DNA of 64,000 bases from Metellina segmentata (taxonomy: Eukaryota; Arthropoda; Arachnida; Araneae; Tetragnathidae), in the NCBI GenBank assembly GCA_947359465.1, contig OX375876.1:87202184-87266183 (forward strand), given 5' to 3'. Below the pieces are notes generated by a model, which saw nothing but the letters and a program-made list of their open reading frames with translations, was not told where the DNA came from and ran no database searches. Positions 22,164 to 32,203 of this stretch are shown here, piece after piece. The translations under genes were made by a program, and so were the position numbers. Position 1 is the first letter of the stretch, and each line of letters opens with the position of its first letter.

Positions 22164-22479
22164 GAGTAGTCTGGCCTGATAAAGCGCATTTACAACCGTT
22201 TTGGGTAAATGGAAACATCCTCGTGTGGAGAAAACCTCATGAAACTTAACTCCATCACCGACTTTTAAAAGGGTTTACGGTAAACACAATTTCCCAAAAC
22301 GTGAAAGATGACCAAATGAGAATATGAAATTTTTTGTGTGTGATACAAAGCACACAGAAATTTTGACCTATGAAATGCATACCCAGGTGCTGCTCAAAAT
22401 ATTTCTCTATGAAGTTTAAAAGGCAATTAAAGTGCCGCAATCAAATAAGAGAATTTAAACCGCTTGTTTGTGTTTAAAC

Positions 22480-22985
22480 TCCCTGGAGGCCACATATCGC
22501 ACGATTTGTATGATTTTTCATTGTAGCAAGGGGTGAACAGCCAGGCGTCGTAGTACTGTAGTGCTGGTTCCTTGATGTATAGAGGAGATGTGATAGGGCG
22601 CAGGTGGTAACATAGTGGTCCGGGTCTGCTTCCATGCCACAGATGCAGAGGTCACTACAATGGATATTCATCTGAAATAAATACTGCAGGAAGGGCCGTG
22701 TAAAAGTGTGTGAGCTCTGGGGTGGAGATGAGGCGCTTCGTGCAGACCTTGGGGAAAAACCCGACTTTTCGTGGAGTTTTGCCATCACTCTTGTCCTCCC
22801 CCCCCCAGCTGTTAATGGATGCAAGCTTGAGAGTCCTCTTCAGATGAGACGCCAGGAGGGAGGGGATGATATACATATGGACCAAGGTTCATATGAACGC
22901 ACTACCGATGGCACTTCTTTCAAGATGATCTGCTGCTTCGTTTCCTTCAACCTCATGAAACCACGGATTCCGTCTGCCAACAGGG
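22480..22985 (-). pseudogene. LINE 3' ORF fragment (RNase H plus C-terminal zinc knuckle)
   Basis: Minus strand, across two frames: HEVEGNEAADHLERSAIG near 22950 is the end of an RNase H domain (the H..G.EGNE.AD signature). Then VHMYIIPSLLASHLKR, the SSHTFTRPFLQYLFQM segment, and CICGMEADPDHYVTTC near 22640, a cysteine-histidine knuckle typical of the C-terminus of RNase H-bearing non-LTR retrotransposons of the I/R1/jockey group. Reverse transcriptase is absent. A 10-base poly-C run near 22799 marks a frameshift. Confidence 0.75.
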
Positions 22986-23394
22986 TTGGTCTATTGGTGG
23001 TTCCGCAATAGTATTGGGATTCTGTTTACAGTTTGTATCGAAATGATAGGTCCACCCACATTTTTCAAAAGTTTCGACTCTTAATTGAGAATAAGAATCA
23101 CTTTTTTTGGTAGAGATAATTTTAAAATAATTGTTATAACTATTTAGGAAGCAATTTGTTAAAAATAAATTATTAATTTTTTTTATGCAAATTTTCATTT
23201 TGAGAACGTTTTGATAAATAGGTCGGCCTTTATAAATCTATGCACCAAAACGTTTATTTCCAAATTTTTTTTATAAATATCAAGGTTTTGTCTTACTGAG
23301 GGATTACGCTGGCTGCTGTGGAGTTATTTAAACAAATTTGAACATCACGTTGTAATCAAACGAAATGAGTCGTCGTTGCAGTCTTTCGCTGGTT

Positions 23395-23835
23395 AAGCAG
23401 TGAAAATGGATGCATTTAAGAAGTGTGGAAAATCGAATATAGAAATAGCTAAACTCTTTAACAGATCGCATAATGTTGTTGTTATACCAATTTTTTGCGA
23501 CTTAAAAATACTTATGGTAACAAAAAATTATCTGGGCGGCCATCAAAAGTGACGCCTCGACAAAGAAGAACTATCGTAAAGGATCCACTTTAACGAGACA
23601 ACAAAACACTTCGATATCAAAATCTACGGTCCATAGAGTGGTAAAGAAGTTCGCAATTTAGTTTACTGGAAGAGGAAAGCGGCGTCGAAATTAAGAAAAC
23701 TCCGCACAAAGAAAAGCGATTGAAACTCGCACAGGAAGTGACGAAGGAAAGAATACTGGCATCGAGTGGAATTCAGTGATGAAACAAATTTAACCTATAT
23801 GATCCAGATGGTTGGCGTACTGCAAAGTCCACTTT
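23395..23835 (+). pseudogene. Tc3-like transposase remnant
   Basis: MDAFKKCGKSNIEIAKLFNR begins near 23406, a Tc3-type DNA-binding domain. In other frames come KNTYGNKKLSGRPSKVTPRQ, PHKEKRLKLAQEV, and VEFSDETN with YDPDGW, the first catalytic motif. Nothing of the second or third motif follows, and I found no terminal repeats. Confidence 0.7.
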
Positions 23836-24094
23836 TGAATGGTTTCTGGATAATGGTGTACATATTATCGATTGTATTAACTTGCTAAAATGAAATTCAT
23901 CTTTAAAACCGTGAATGCAACCTTAAAACATTTTTATGAACTAAATTTTGAGGCTTGTAGCTTCATTTACAACGCAAAGCAAAAAGTCAAGGTAAAGGCT
24001 GTAGGGAAAACATGAATTTATCATTCCTGGTCGTTTAGACAGTGATTTCTGAACCTATCAGAGGCATTTTCGAGTTAAATATAGGTGGAGGTAG

Positions 24095-24340
24095 TTGTCG
24101 GAGTGACCGCGAGCGATGTCTAATTTGATAGACAATGTGTCTAATGACAAAATGGCAAATTTCCCTAAAACATTCATTTAAATTAAATATTCACATTCCC
24201 CAAAACTCACTTTAAGGGGCTCATAGATGTCATGTTCTTGATCGTATCAGAACACAGGCACTGCCATGCATCGATGTTCGTCTACTAGAAGAGTAGCAAC
24301 CAGAACACAAGAACAACTGTTCTTATCTGTCTGTAAGGAG
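24095..24340. repeat. Dispersed repeat S, left part
   Basis: gcgatgtctaatttgata and then tcttgatcgtatcagaacac, gcaaccagaacacaag match 38338-38560 in the same order. The repeat resumes at 25019 (ctcctgtcgggagatcgtta), so a LINE piece is inserted in it. Its class is unknown. Confidence 0.7.
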
Positions 24341-24344
24341 TAAA

Positions 24345-25018
24345 GGTAAAGGAGGGAGAAACAGTCAAGGATCTTGGGGTGATAATTCACAGGGATTTTA
24401 AAATGGGTCACCAATGTTCAGCTGCGGGTAAAAAGGCTAATAGGTTATTGGGGTATATTAAAAAGACTGTAACTTCAATGGATAAGAATCTAATCTTGCC
24501 GTTATATAAGGGCTTAGTAAGACCACATCTAGAATATGCTGTACAATTCTGGGCTCCATATATGAGAAAGGATATAGAATTAATTGAAATGGTTCAGCAC
24601 AAAGCCACAAAAATAATAAAGGGGATAGCAAATCTCGACTGTAATGAACGTTTAAGAAAGCTAAACATGTATACACTGGAAAGAAGAAGAAGGAGGAGGG
24701 CGGATTTGATTCAGCTTTTCAAGTTGGTAAAACAAGGGACACGGAGGGCTTAAATTTCAATAGGGATAACAGAACAAGGGGCCATGTGTATAAATTGAAT
24801 AAGACACATTTTAATCGGGATTTAAGGAAAAACTACTACTTTAATAGGGTAATAGACAAATGGAACGCGTTGCCAGAAAATATAGTTAATTCAAAGGGAG
24901 TGTACGAATTTAAGATACAACTGGATAGTCAGTGGGAATTGGGGAATTCATAAACAAAGGACCAGCCTTGTTGGGCTTGAGCCTGTAGCTGGTCGCCAAT
25001 ATTTGTATTTGTATTTGT
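24345..25018 (+). pseudogene. CR1-like LINE 3' end (reverse transcriptase C-terminus)
   Basis: The frame at 24361-24750 reads KDLGVIIHRDFKMGHQCSAA, ANRLLGYIKKTV, YKGLVRPHLEYAVQFW and VQHKATKIIKGI, the thumb and C-terminal part of CR1/jockey-type reverse transcriptases. After a frameshift near 24745 it continues NFNRDNRTRGHVYKLNK and RVIDKWNALPENIVN-like codons to a stop near 24951. The 3' end closes with three tatttg units (about 25000-25018). The 5' truncation is typical of incomplete reverse transcription. It interrupts repeat S. Confidence 0.88.
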
Positions 25019-25165
25019 AATCTCCTGTCGGGAGATCGTTACAGTAGTATTTCTACTGTGATACGTGTTTCATATTCCAAACGTGCCGCCACTGGCTTTT
25101 CGAATACGATTTCAGCATTTCGCCAGTAAAAATTTCAAAGAATTCCGAATTGATATATGACTGAT
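25019..25165. repeat. Dispersed repeat S, right part, and a second short repeat
   Basis: ctcctgtcgggagatcgtta continues repeat S. Downstream, ttttcgaatacgatttcagc and following bases (25097-25150) resemble 27797-27850. Confidence 0.45.
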
Positions 25166-25239
25166 AGAACTTGCTAGGAACTTTCACAATATCCGTAAAG
25201 ATTTAAATTCGTCTGAGCTGAGGGATAATGCCACAAATT

Positions 25240-25514
25240 AAGGAGGCCGGGGAAGTAACGCAACTGGTGGGTTGCGAGTTCCGTCCGAGACCGTCTTGTA
25301 CAAGGGGGCTGATTCACTTTAAATTAGTCGTGACCTAAAATGTCCTCTCATTGATGTGGTGTTGAAGTTTGGAGGGTGGGGTACGAGCTCAGATGTTCTT
25401 GTCATGTGACCTAGTACTTTTGACCTAGGTTCAGAATTACGTGACGCTATCACTGGATCTATCCCTTCGGGATTGATCCCAGACAGTTGCCAATAAGACT
25501 TGTCCTGTTCCAGA
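25240..25514 (+). mobile_element. SINE with a third head type, split by a hAT
   Basis: The tRNA-like head (ggaggccggggaagtaacgc) is followed by diverged SINE-A central block (ttcactttaaattagtcgtg) and body. The 3' tip is displaced to 27355-27390 by the hAT at 25515. Rejoined, the two parts give the usual ttgctccag..cgttaattaactacc tail. Confidence 0.75.
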
Positions 25515-25652
25515 CAGTGGCGTAAGAAGGGGGTGCGGTGGGTACGGGTCGCCCCAGATGTCTTCACAGACAGTGACAAAATGGCAAAAATGTATTTGTT
25601 TTTTAATTAAAATAATGTGAGTGGCTCACGACATTTAAAAAAATATTATATA

Positions 25653-26212
25653 CACAGTCCAGTCACATTAATGTGACCACCTGTCAAAAGCCAGAACAAC
25701 CACCTTTGGCAGAGCGGACCGCTGCGAGACGTGCAGGAAGAGAGTCAATTAGGTTTCTGAGGATGAGTGCACCCAGTGAATGCCACGAAAACATTCCCCA
25801 AACCATAATGTTCCCTCCTTTAGCCTGGACCCTTCCGGCAATTGCTGCAGGGTGTTTGCTTTCAGACGTTTCACTCCGTATACGCCAACGTCCATCTGTC
25901 CGATGGAGCATAAAACGTGATTCATCGGAATAAGCCACCTGTCGCCACTCTGTGGACGTCCAGTTGCGGTACTGGCGTGCAAATTCCAGCCTTCGTCGCC
26001 GATGAACAACAGTCAGCATAGGTGCATTAACCAGGCGTCTGCTGCGGAGGCCCATGCGCAGCAACGTTCGCTGAACCGTTGTTGAGGATACACTCTTGGT
26101 AGCCCCTTGGTTCATCTGAGCGGTCAGTTGCTCAACAGTTGCACGTCTATTCGCCCGAACGCATCTCCGTAGCCTTCGTTCGCCTCTGTCATCTATAGCC
26201 CGTGGTGAGACT
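25653..26212 (-). mobile_element. Tc1-like transposon remnant
   Basis: The left end cacagtccagtcacattaat follows TA at 25651-25652. Coding runs on the minus strand. The right end is lost, and the sequence passes directly into hAT coding sequence near 26213. Confidence 0.85.
25684..26210 (-). pseudogene. Tc1-like transposase with deleted catalytic core
   Basis: A 143-codon frame (26115-25684) includes VQRTLLRMGLRSRRLVN, the first catalytic motif QVAYSDESRFMLHRTDGR, and NIMVWGMFSWHSLGALI. It then jumps to RNLIDSLPARLAAVRSAKGG, the extreme C-terminus. The second aspartate and the glutamate are deleted. The long intact frame is therefore not a functional gene. Upstream bases to 26210 encode more of the N-terminal DNA-binding region without a start in frame. 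Confidence 0.9.
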
Positions 26213-27220
26213 TTCAGATGAATGGAGTGCTCACTACGAAGCTGTAAAACCTATATATGCTAATTTCAAGAAAATTGTTGATACCGTAGAATAATTTTGT
26301 GATCCACAGAAACTGTCTAACCCAGAGGAGCAGCGCAAACGCTTTTGCCAGCAGTATGTAATTTTTCTTTTAATGTTTTTTTTTTGTATTCCTGGAGTAG
26401 TATTTTAGAATAAGTAAACCACGCTCGAAATACCTACAGATTGCAGGGATATGTTTAGAGAAGCGTGTTGTCAAAATGAGAAATCTGAAGATATTTTTGA
26501 AAGACAACAGAAATGAGATCATGGAGAGAGCACTACAGTTTGCAACGAACACTTGTGAAGAGATGGACATACCTTTACTGAAAAGAAGAATCGTCAGAAA
26601 GAGAAGAAAATGATGTCTGGAGAAAAGGCTCAAAATGGAACCACTGACATTAAATGAAGAATTGAAAGAATCAATGTTGGAGTGCATTGACAGGTTTTAT
26701 CAAGAAATAGACACTCGCTGTATAGACATGGAAAATATAACAGCTCGGTTTGCAGTTTTGGAGCCCAAGAATCTGATAACAACTTCAGAAGACAATTAGT
26801 AACTGCCACAGTTAATACAAAACAAACACATAAACTATGATGAACTTTCTGAAGATGATATTCCTAGAGAAATTCCACGACTAAAAAGACATCTACAAGC
26901 TGCCAAAGTTTCAAAAGAAGATTCTCTGAAATGGTCTTCTTTAAGATTTGTAGAGTTTGTTGTTGAATATGAACTTTTAGATTCTGTACCAAATCTAACT
27001 TAAACCTTAAGAATCTTGTTAATTTTATGTGTTTCAGTAGTATCTTGTGATAGTTTTTCAAAACTAAAATTAATCATTAGTTATCTTAGGTCCACTATGA
27101 GAAAGTTACATTAGCTGTCTTGTCAATTAAAAACAAAGTAGCAAAATGAATTGATTTTGATGCTGTCATTTCAATATTTGCAGAGAACAAAGTTAGGAAA
27201 ATAAGTCTTTGTGTGTTTAT
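26213..27220 (+). pseudogene. hAT transposase remnant
   Basis: The plus strand reads SDEWSAHYEAVKPIYANFKK at the start, matching the TRWSAHYEAV block of ZMYM1/DUF4371-type transposases. At the end it reads, across frames, LILCVSVVSCDSFSKLKLII, SYLRSTMRKL and a degraded ELDFDAVISIFAENKVRK, the dimerisation block. Many stops lie between. The DUF4371 domain itself is missing. Confidence 0.8.
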
Positions 27221-27354
27221 GTTTTAATGAAAAGAAATAAACTTGAAAATAACACTTGTAACTGCATCTTATTTTTCTTATTTTAATAATTTCAATGGAG
27301 GAGGTGACAAGAAATTTTCCGCACCGGGTACCACCTGACCTTGCTATGCTACTG

Positions 27355-27390
27355 GCTCCACAACAACGTTGATTAACTACCCATTAAGCA
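27355..27390 (+). mobile_element. SINE 3' tip displaced by the hAT
   Basis: gctccacaacaacgttgatt plus aactacccatta is the expected last part of the SINE that starts at 25240. Confidence 0.7.
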
Positions 27391-27525
27391 GATTCGTAAG
27401 ATCGTTTGACCGCTCTTGTTTCATTTCTATTTTCATGGAATCGTTAACGCGTATTTAACAAAGCGCATGTATTACAAAATTTAGATTCAATTTAATTTCT
27501 TTTCGTTTTCTTTTTATGATATACA

Positions 27526-27575
27526 ATAGCCCTTTGTGTTGCTCCAGTGCCGACGTTAATTCAACTACCTACCAC
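27526..27575 (+). mobile_element. SINE-A tail fragment
   Basis: atagccctttgtgttgctcc, then agtgccgacgttaattcaac and tacctacc. Only the 3' 50 bases are present, with the AACTACC-type tail. Confidence 0.65.
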
Positions 27576-28637
27576 TAATATTGCACGCTTAATTAAAGAG
27601 TTTTAAAATTGCTCCGACGTGAATAAAAAAAGTGGTGATTTTTAGAATGGGAATTTAAATAGAAGGTGGTAAGCTTCGTTTTTCACACATTTATGTTTGT
27701 ATTTAATCACTTTCATTTCGCTTCATTTGTTTTCATGGAATAGTTAACGTATAAAGCATTTTCTGTCAAGCTAAATATAATTGGCGTTTTTCGAATAATA
27801 TTTCATCACTTCGCCATTAAATATTGCAAAGAATAAATTTGTGGAACTGTATATGTTGACTGGTCAACACCAATTATTTAAACGCCAAACCTTTCCAACA
27901 CGACGATAATCTATATTTAAAGGTAACCCCGATCTGTATCATAAGAGAGCATTTCGACAACATTAAGTTAAATCTTAATAACACGTCTGGTGTACTGAAA
28001 ATCGCTCTCGTCGAGCAATTTCAATAAGCGAATGAAGTTTTTAATGTTCGTTTAATCAGATTTTCCGATTTGCTCAGTTACGTTGAAGCCTCATGTCCAC
28101 TATCTTCACTAAAATATTGTTAACTCAGATGACACTCCAAAGGATGTAAGATGAGATATTGTTGATTCATATCTCTCAACACTCTCCTTTTACTGTAGAA
28201 AATATTGACCTCGACTGAAATTTTCTTTTTTCTTTCCTTCTTTCAGCTGATAAGTTTTAAAACTGAACAAATGATTTAGGAGGAGCACAGATGAGAGTTT
28301 CCTTATCCTTATCTCTTCATTTTCGATTATCTCGTATGTATATATACTTTCAACATCTTAATTTCTGTCAGACCCAATTCATGCGCCATGAAGGAATACT
28401 TATTGTTTCGAAATCTGTAACAGTCTTTTTAATCATCGAATCTTTAAATGTTTGATCTTTTAAAAGCATCGAACGATGGAAAAAATATATTTATTTTATA
28501 TGATCAACTATTTTGGAACTTCTTTAGCCCAGGTGCAGAATTATATTTAGTGTTCTGCAACACAACTCCAAGCAATGGCAATTGTTCTCAAGCATTTTGT
28601 CCGAATTTTGAGAACTGCAGTAAAATCAAAAACCGAC
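27576..28637. other. AT-rich interval with a minor duplication
   Basis: No gene supported. ttttcatggaatcgttaacg near 27433 recurs as ttttcatggaatagttaacg near 27730. The 88-codon frame at 28448-28714 runs into the next element and has no domain. Confidence 0.4.
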
Positions 28638-28820
28638 TAGGAATGCGACATCAACAGCCAAACATCGATGCTTTGAAACATAGATGTTCAAAATTAAAAC
28701 ATCGATGTTTGTAATACATCGCTTGAAAACCATCGATGTTTTGAAACCATCAGTGTATTTAAACTTTTTTTCCACCATTTCTTAAAACTGGCTTAGCAAC
28801 TTCAAACATAAATGTTTGCC

Positions 28821-28844
28821 GGGGGAGGGTGGGGGGTGGGGGGG
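28821..28844 (+). other. G-quadruplex-type tract
   Basis: Runs of five, three, six and seven G are separated by single A or T bases. This meets the usual four-run pattern for intramolecular G-quadruplex formation and stands out in AT-rich surroundings. Confidence 0.8.
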
Positions 28845-29114
28845 ATTTATTTTGTCATTTGCAGTGTTTATTAATTTCAAGTAAGACTTTTTTTAACTGT
28901 AAAAACAAAGTAAAAATAATTAATAAGAACAATTAACAAATCTTTTATTTTCAAATTGAATACCCCATAAAAAATAATATTTACAACAATTTGACATAGC
29001 TATACTGACTACAAGTATAATTAGGTAGGCACATAACAATAATTATTGTTAGTTATTATTAAATACTTATCAACTTATGGGAGGGGGAGGAACGCAACAA
29101 ACTTATTTTTACTT

Positions 29115-29177
29115 ACTGTAAATAAAAAATAATGGGGCCTATAATTATTATAGGCCCCAATATTTGTTATTTACAGT
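29115..29177. repeat. Long palindrome
   Basis: A 27-bp perfect palindrome about one central base (tggggcctataat-t-mirror, 29133-29159) is extended by imperfect arms starting actgtaaata on both sides, to about 63 bases. Confidence 0.9.
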
Positions 29178-29577
29178 TTGTAAAAAAAAAATATGTTAAC
29201 TTTCTCCACCTAAGGCCGACTTTTTTTTTTCACTAACTATCCCACCAGTTAGGGAAAAAACTCTTTCTGATGGGACGGATGTCGCCATCACTGACAATTA
29301 CTTAGTTGCGCGGTTATTTTTCTTAATTCTTAATTTTTACTATGGTACTTTTTCATTCAAAAATAAAACATCGACAACGTAAGTACATCGACAGTGTTAA
29401 AACATCGATGTTAAACAAACACCGGCTACAATAAATCAATGGTAAATACAACAATGTTTTATAAAGCATCGATGTTTGGAAAACATCGACATCGATGTCG
29501 CATCCCTATTTTTCAGACCCTTGGCCACTTTGGTCTAAAAGTATGTTCAATTTACTGATTTTGAAAAATATGCTACT

Positions 29578-29730
29578 TGGTTATTTTTAAAATTTCTATA
29601 ATGGTACTTTTTTCATTCAAATATAAAACATCGACAACGTAAAAACATCTACAAGTATAAACATCGATGTTAAAAAACATAGGCTCCAATACATCGATGT
29701 TTTTATAAAACATTGGCATCGATGTCGTAT
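29578..29730. repeat. Duplicate of the hAT-like right end
   Basis: ggttatttttaaaatttcta and ataaaacatcgacaacgtaa repeat the right-terminal region 29312-29508 with changes and end in atcgatgtcgtatatatcta. Confidence 0.65.
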
Positions 29731-29896
29731 ATATCTAAAACAGATGTAAAACACAATTATCGACTAAATATATATTTCATAGTTATAATAAAACACAGAT
29801 CAAATTTATAATTAACTTACTTCGTTTAAAACCAAGGCATGCTTTCAGAATTTGCAATTCTGTCTATAACTTTTGAAGTTAAATATTTATATAAGA

Positions 29897-30446
29897 CAGG
29901 GCTCACAGGTACCCGGTGCACAGGTGCACTGTGCACATGAAAATAAAATTGTGCATCTAATTTTTTCCCGCTAGGTGCATGCCTTGCACCTAACGTTAAA
30001 AAAGGGGAAGGAACGTTTTATGTTATTTTGATGCTTGAACAAACTATTAATATCGACCTCTCTCGCTCTAAAGTAACGTAATTGAAATTCCTAAATACAC
30101 ACTATGCGAAAACAAAATCGCTGGGCCGTAGCGGGTTTATACAGGAGGAAGGTTTACTTTTGTCACAGCCACCAGAAATTTCCGATGATCGAAACATTTT
30201 CCAGATGGCTCTGTTGAAGGGACTGTCGCTACAGCCGTGCGCCGGAGAATTTAGAAGTTTAAATATTTTTATTCACTATCTACTATTAACCTATCTAAAC
30301 ATACCCAACTAATAAAGTAGTTTACACTATATCAATGCTCTTATATTAAGTTTTTTTAATGTGCACTAAAACGTAACCTGTGCACCAAATTTAAAAACTT
30401 AGGTGCACCTTGTGTACCTGTTTAAAAAAATATATTTCGAGGCCTG
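29897..30446. mobile_element. hAT-like non-autonomous element, second copy
   Basis: cagggctcacaggtacccgg (29897) to tatttcgaggcctg (30446), the same family as 21028-22163. Shared segments include atcgacctctctcgctctaa, and gtgcacaggtgcactgtgca near the left end. Flanks atataaga and atatgata agree at six of eight positions. The middle (30106-30245) differs from the other copy. Confidence 0.8.
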
Positions 30447-30585
30447 ATATGATATGTATTTATAAAGTGTTTGTAGAAATATTGGCGGTGTATGGAGGTT
30501 GTTCCACATCTAGAAAAGGGAAAAAATGTGGCAAGGAACGCGCTTTGCCAACTGCCCATACATGATCTGATGTATCTGCGGGAAA

Positions 30586-31651
30586 ATGTCATTTGAAACT
30601 GTGCTGTCGTCCGTGATGGGAGATTTTACAAATAGTGACAAGGCGGACTTGCATATGATGTACGGTGCTGATAATGGGAACGGCAGAGCAGCGCTACCGC
30701 TGTATCAGGATCGTTTTCCAAACAGACGTATGCCGTACCACAAAATGTTTGAGCTGCTGCATCGGCACCTTTGTGAAAATGGTTCATTCGTTGCTAGCTC
30801 TGACGGAAGAACTGTACAACATCCAAACATGGATGAAACCATCTTGAACATTGTGGACGAAACACCCCATACAAATACAAGAGCTATTGCAGGTCTTGTA
30901 CATGTGAGTCAATCCACCGTTTGTAGAGTCTTAAATGAAATACGTTTACACCTATTCCATATTCAGAGAGTCCAAGCAGCAGTGTGCGTTGCAGCTGGAT
31001 TTACCACCTTCTGTGATATTCACAGATGAAGTGACTTTTACACACAGGAAGGTGTTTTCAATGTGCACAATACTCATGTATGGGCAACAGAAAATACACA
31101 CGCTACACGTCCACATGCATTCCAAAAACGCTTCTCTGTGAATGTTTGGGCGGGTGTTGTGAACGATTTCCTCATAGGACCATACCTCCTACCAATTTGA
31201 CTCAATGGCTCACATAATCGTATTTTTCTGGAAGAAGTTTTACCAGAATTGCTGCAAGATGTTCCGACTGTCGTTCGTAATCACATGTGGTATCAGCATG
31301 ATTGTGCACCATGTAAAAGAAACAGTACAAGAAACCCATTTCATCGTGGTTGTCCGCAATTAGCTGGATGCCAGTTTTGCTCAACGATGGATTGGGCGTG
31401 GTGGACCAGTCCAATGGCCACCACGATCCCCAGATTTATCAAGCATCGATTACTTCTTATGAGGGCATCTGAAGACAATCGTTTACGGGACTCCAGTTGA
31501 CTCAATTGAGGACCTCGTTGCTCGACCATCCATTGCGGCTGTAAGCGTGCGCGAAATGCCTGGCATCTTTGGAACTGTTCACCAATCACTCTTTCGACGC
31601 CACCAAGCATGTATTACTGTTGGTGGTCGCAATTTTGAGCATTTATTGTAA
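30586..31651 (+). pseudogene. DUF4817-type Tc1/mariner transposase, frameshifted
   Basis: The opening frame (147 codons from 30586) carries FTNSDKADLHMMYGADNGNG, LYQDRFPNRRMPYHKMFELL and ILNIVDETPHTNTRAIAGLV, a DUF4817-type helix-turn-helix region followed by the linker helix. After frameshifts come FTDEVTFTHRKVF (first catalytic motif, near 31020), KRFSVNVWAGVVNDFLIGPY, YQHDCAP (second, near 31293), and PRSPDLSSIDYFL (third, near 31420). It ends TVGGRNFEHLL at 31651. Nearly the whole length is present, with at least three disruptions. A 3' copy lies at 38928-39140. Confidence 0.9.
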
Positions 31652-31827
31652 ACATTGCTGCAAAGAAACACTTTGCAAGGATGGTGCAACAAAGCAATGT
31701 TTTTTCTGTTCATGTCTCATTTTTTTTGTGTTCGTGCTTCCACACGTCACTTTCGACCCTACATTCCTATACGAAATATGTATGTCTTAGTAAGCTGTAC
31801 CACCTCTCCAAGTTTGTCTCATGACCG
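31652..31827 (+). mobile_element. 3' noncoding end of the DUF4817-type element
   Basis: acattgctgcaaagaaacac to gtttgtctcatgacc is repeated at 38969-39133. This defines a shared element end past the transposase stop. I could not match it to a left terminal repeat. Confidence 0.7.
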
Positions 31828-32010
31828 TAGAAACACCCTTAGAAGACAGAAAAACTCTTAGAGTAAGTTACAGGAACCGATCCTGTACTATCTACAACTC
31901 GCTGGTTGCTACAGCAGAGAGCAAACCCACCACCAGCCCCTAAAAATCATTGGGATACAAGAAAAAATATGAGAATAAGTTCATAGATAAGTGAGAGATT
32001 ATTATATGTA

Positions 32011-32201
32011 CAGTCGCGGAAGAAAAAAAAACGAACCACCCCTCTTAATTCGAACAATTTTAACAGTAGAGCAAATTCGAAAATGGACTTTGACAGGAAC
32101 TAACGTCTTTTATTAATTCAAATTCACAAAATTTGAATAAGGGGCCGTATTTTCATATTAAATTAAGCACCAAATTAGTAGTTTCCAATAGTTTGCGACT
32201 G
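32011..32201. mobile_element. Small Tc1/mariner-type MITE
   Basis: cagtcgcggaagaaaaaaaa at the left and gtttgcgactg at the right share only about eight inverted terminal bases, with TA at 32009-32010 and 32202-32203. It is 191 bp and noncoding. Confidence 0.5.
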
Positions 32202-32203
32202 TA

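Larger units (their letters stand above)
20195..22300 (+). mobile_element. Tc1-like transposon split by a SINE and a hAT
   Basis: The left end cactgaaatgcc follows TA at 20193-20194. The N-terminal transposase lies at 20660-21020 and continues after the hAT insertion at 22164-22250. Splicing out the hAT and one copy of its duplication restores an open reading across the first catalytic region. No right terminus was found, so the right limit is approximate. Confidence 0.75.
25515..27354 (+). mobile_element. hAT transposon (ZMYM1-like) in a SINE
   Basis: Ends cagtggcgtaagaaggg (25515) and ttgctatgctactg (to 27354). Flanking 8-mers gttccaga (25507-25514) and gctccaca (27355-27362) agree at six positions, and both match the SINE-A word gctccag at that point. 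A Tc1 remnant is inserted at 25653. At 1.84 kb including that insertion, the element has lost most of its gene. Confidence 0.85.
28638..29508. mobile_element. hAT-like non-autonomous element with CATCGATGTT repeats
   Basis: Ends taggaatgcgacatc (28638) and gatgtcgcatcccta (to 29508) are inverted repeats of the TAGGGATGC type seen in some hAT elements. The subterminal regions are packed with catcgatgtt words on both sides. Flanking 8-mers do not match, so the 8-bp duplication is not confirmed. The interior is noncoding and holds a G-quadruplex-like tract and a palindrome listed separately. Confidence 0.65.

Noticed and set aside
25684..26115. 143-codon Tc1 frame as an intact gene
   Set aside because: The frame is open only because the catalytic core was deleted in phase; the second and third catalytic motifs are missing.
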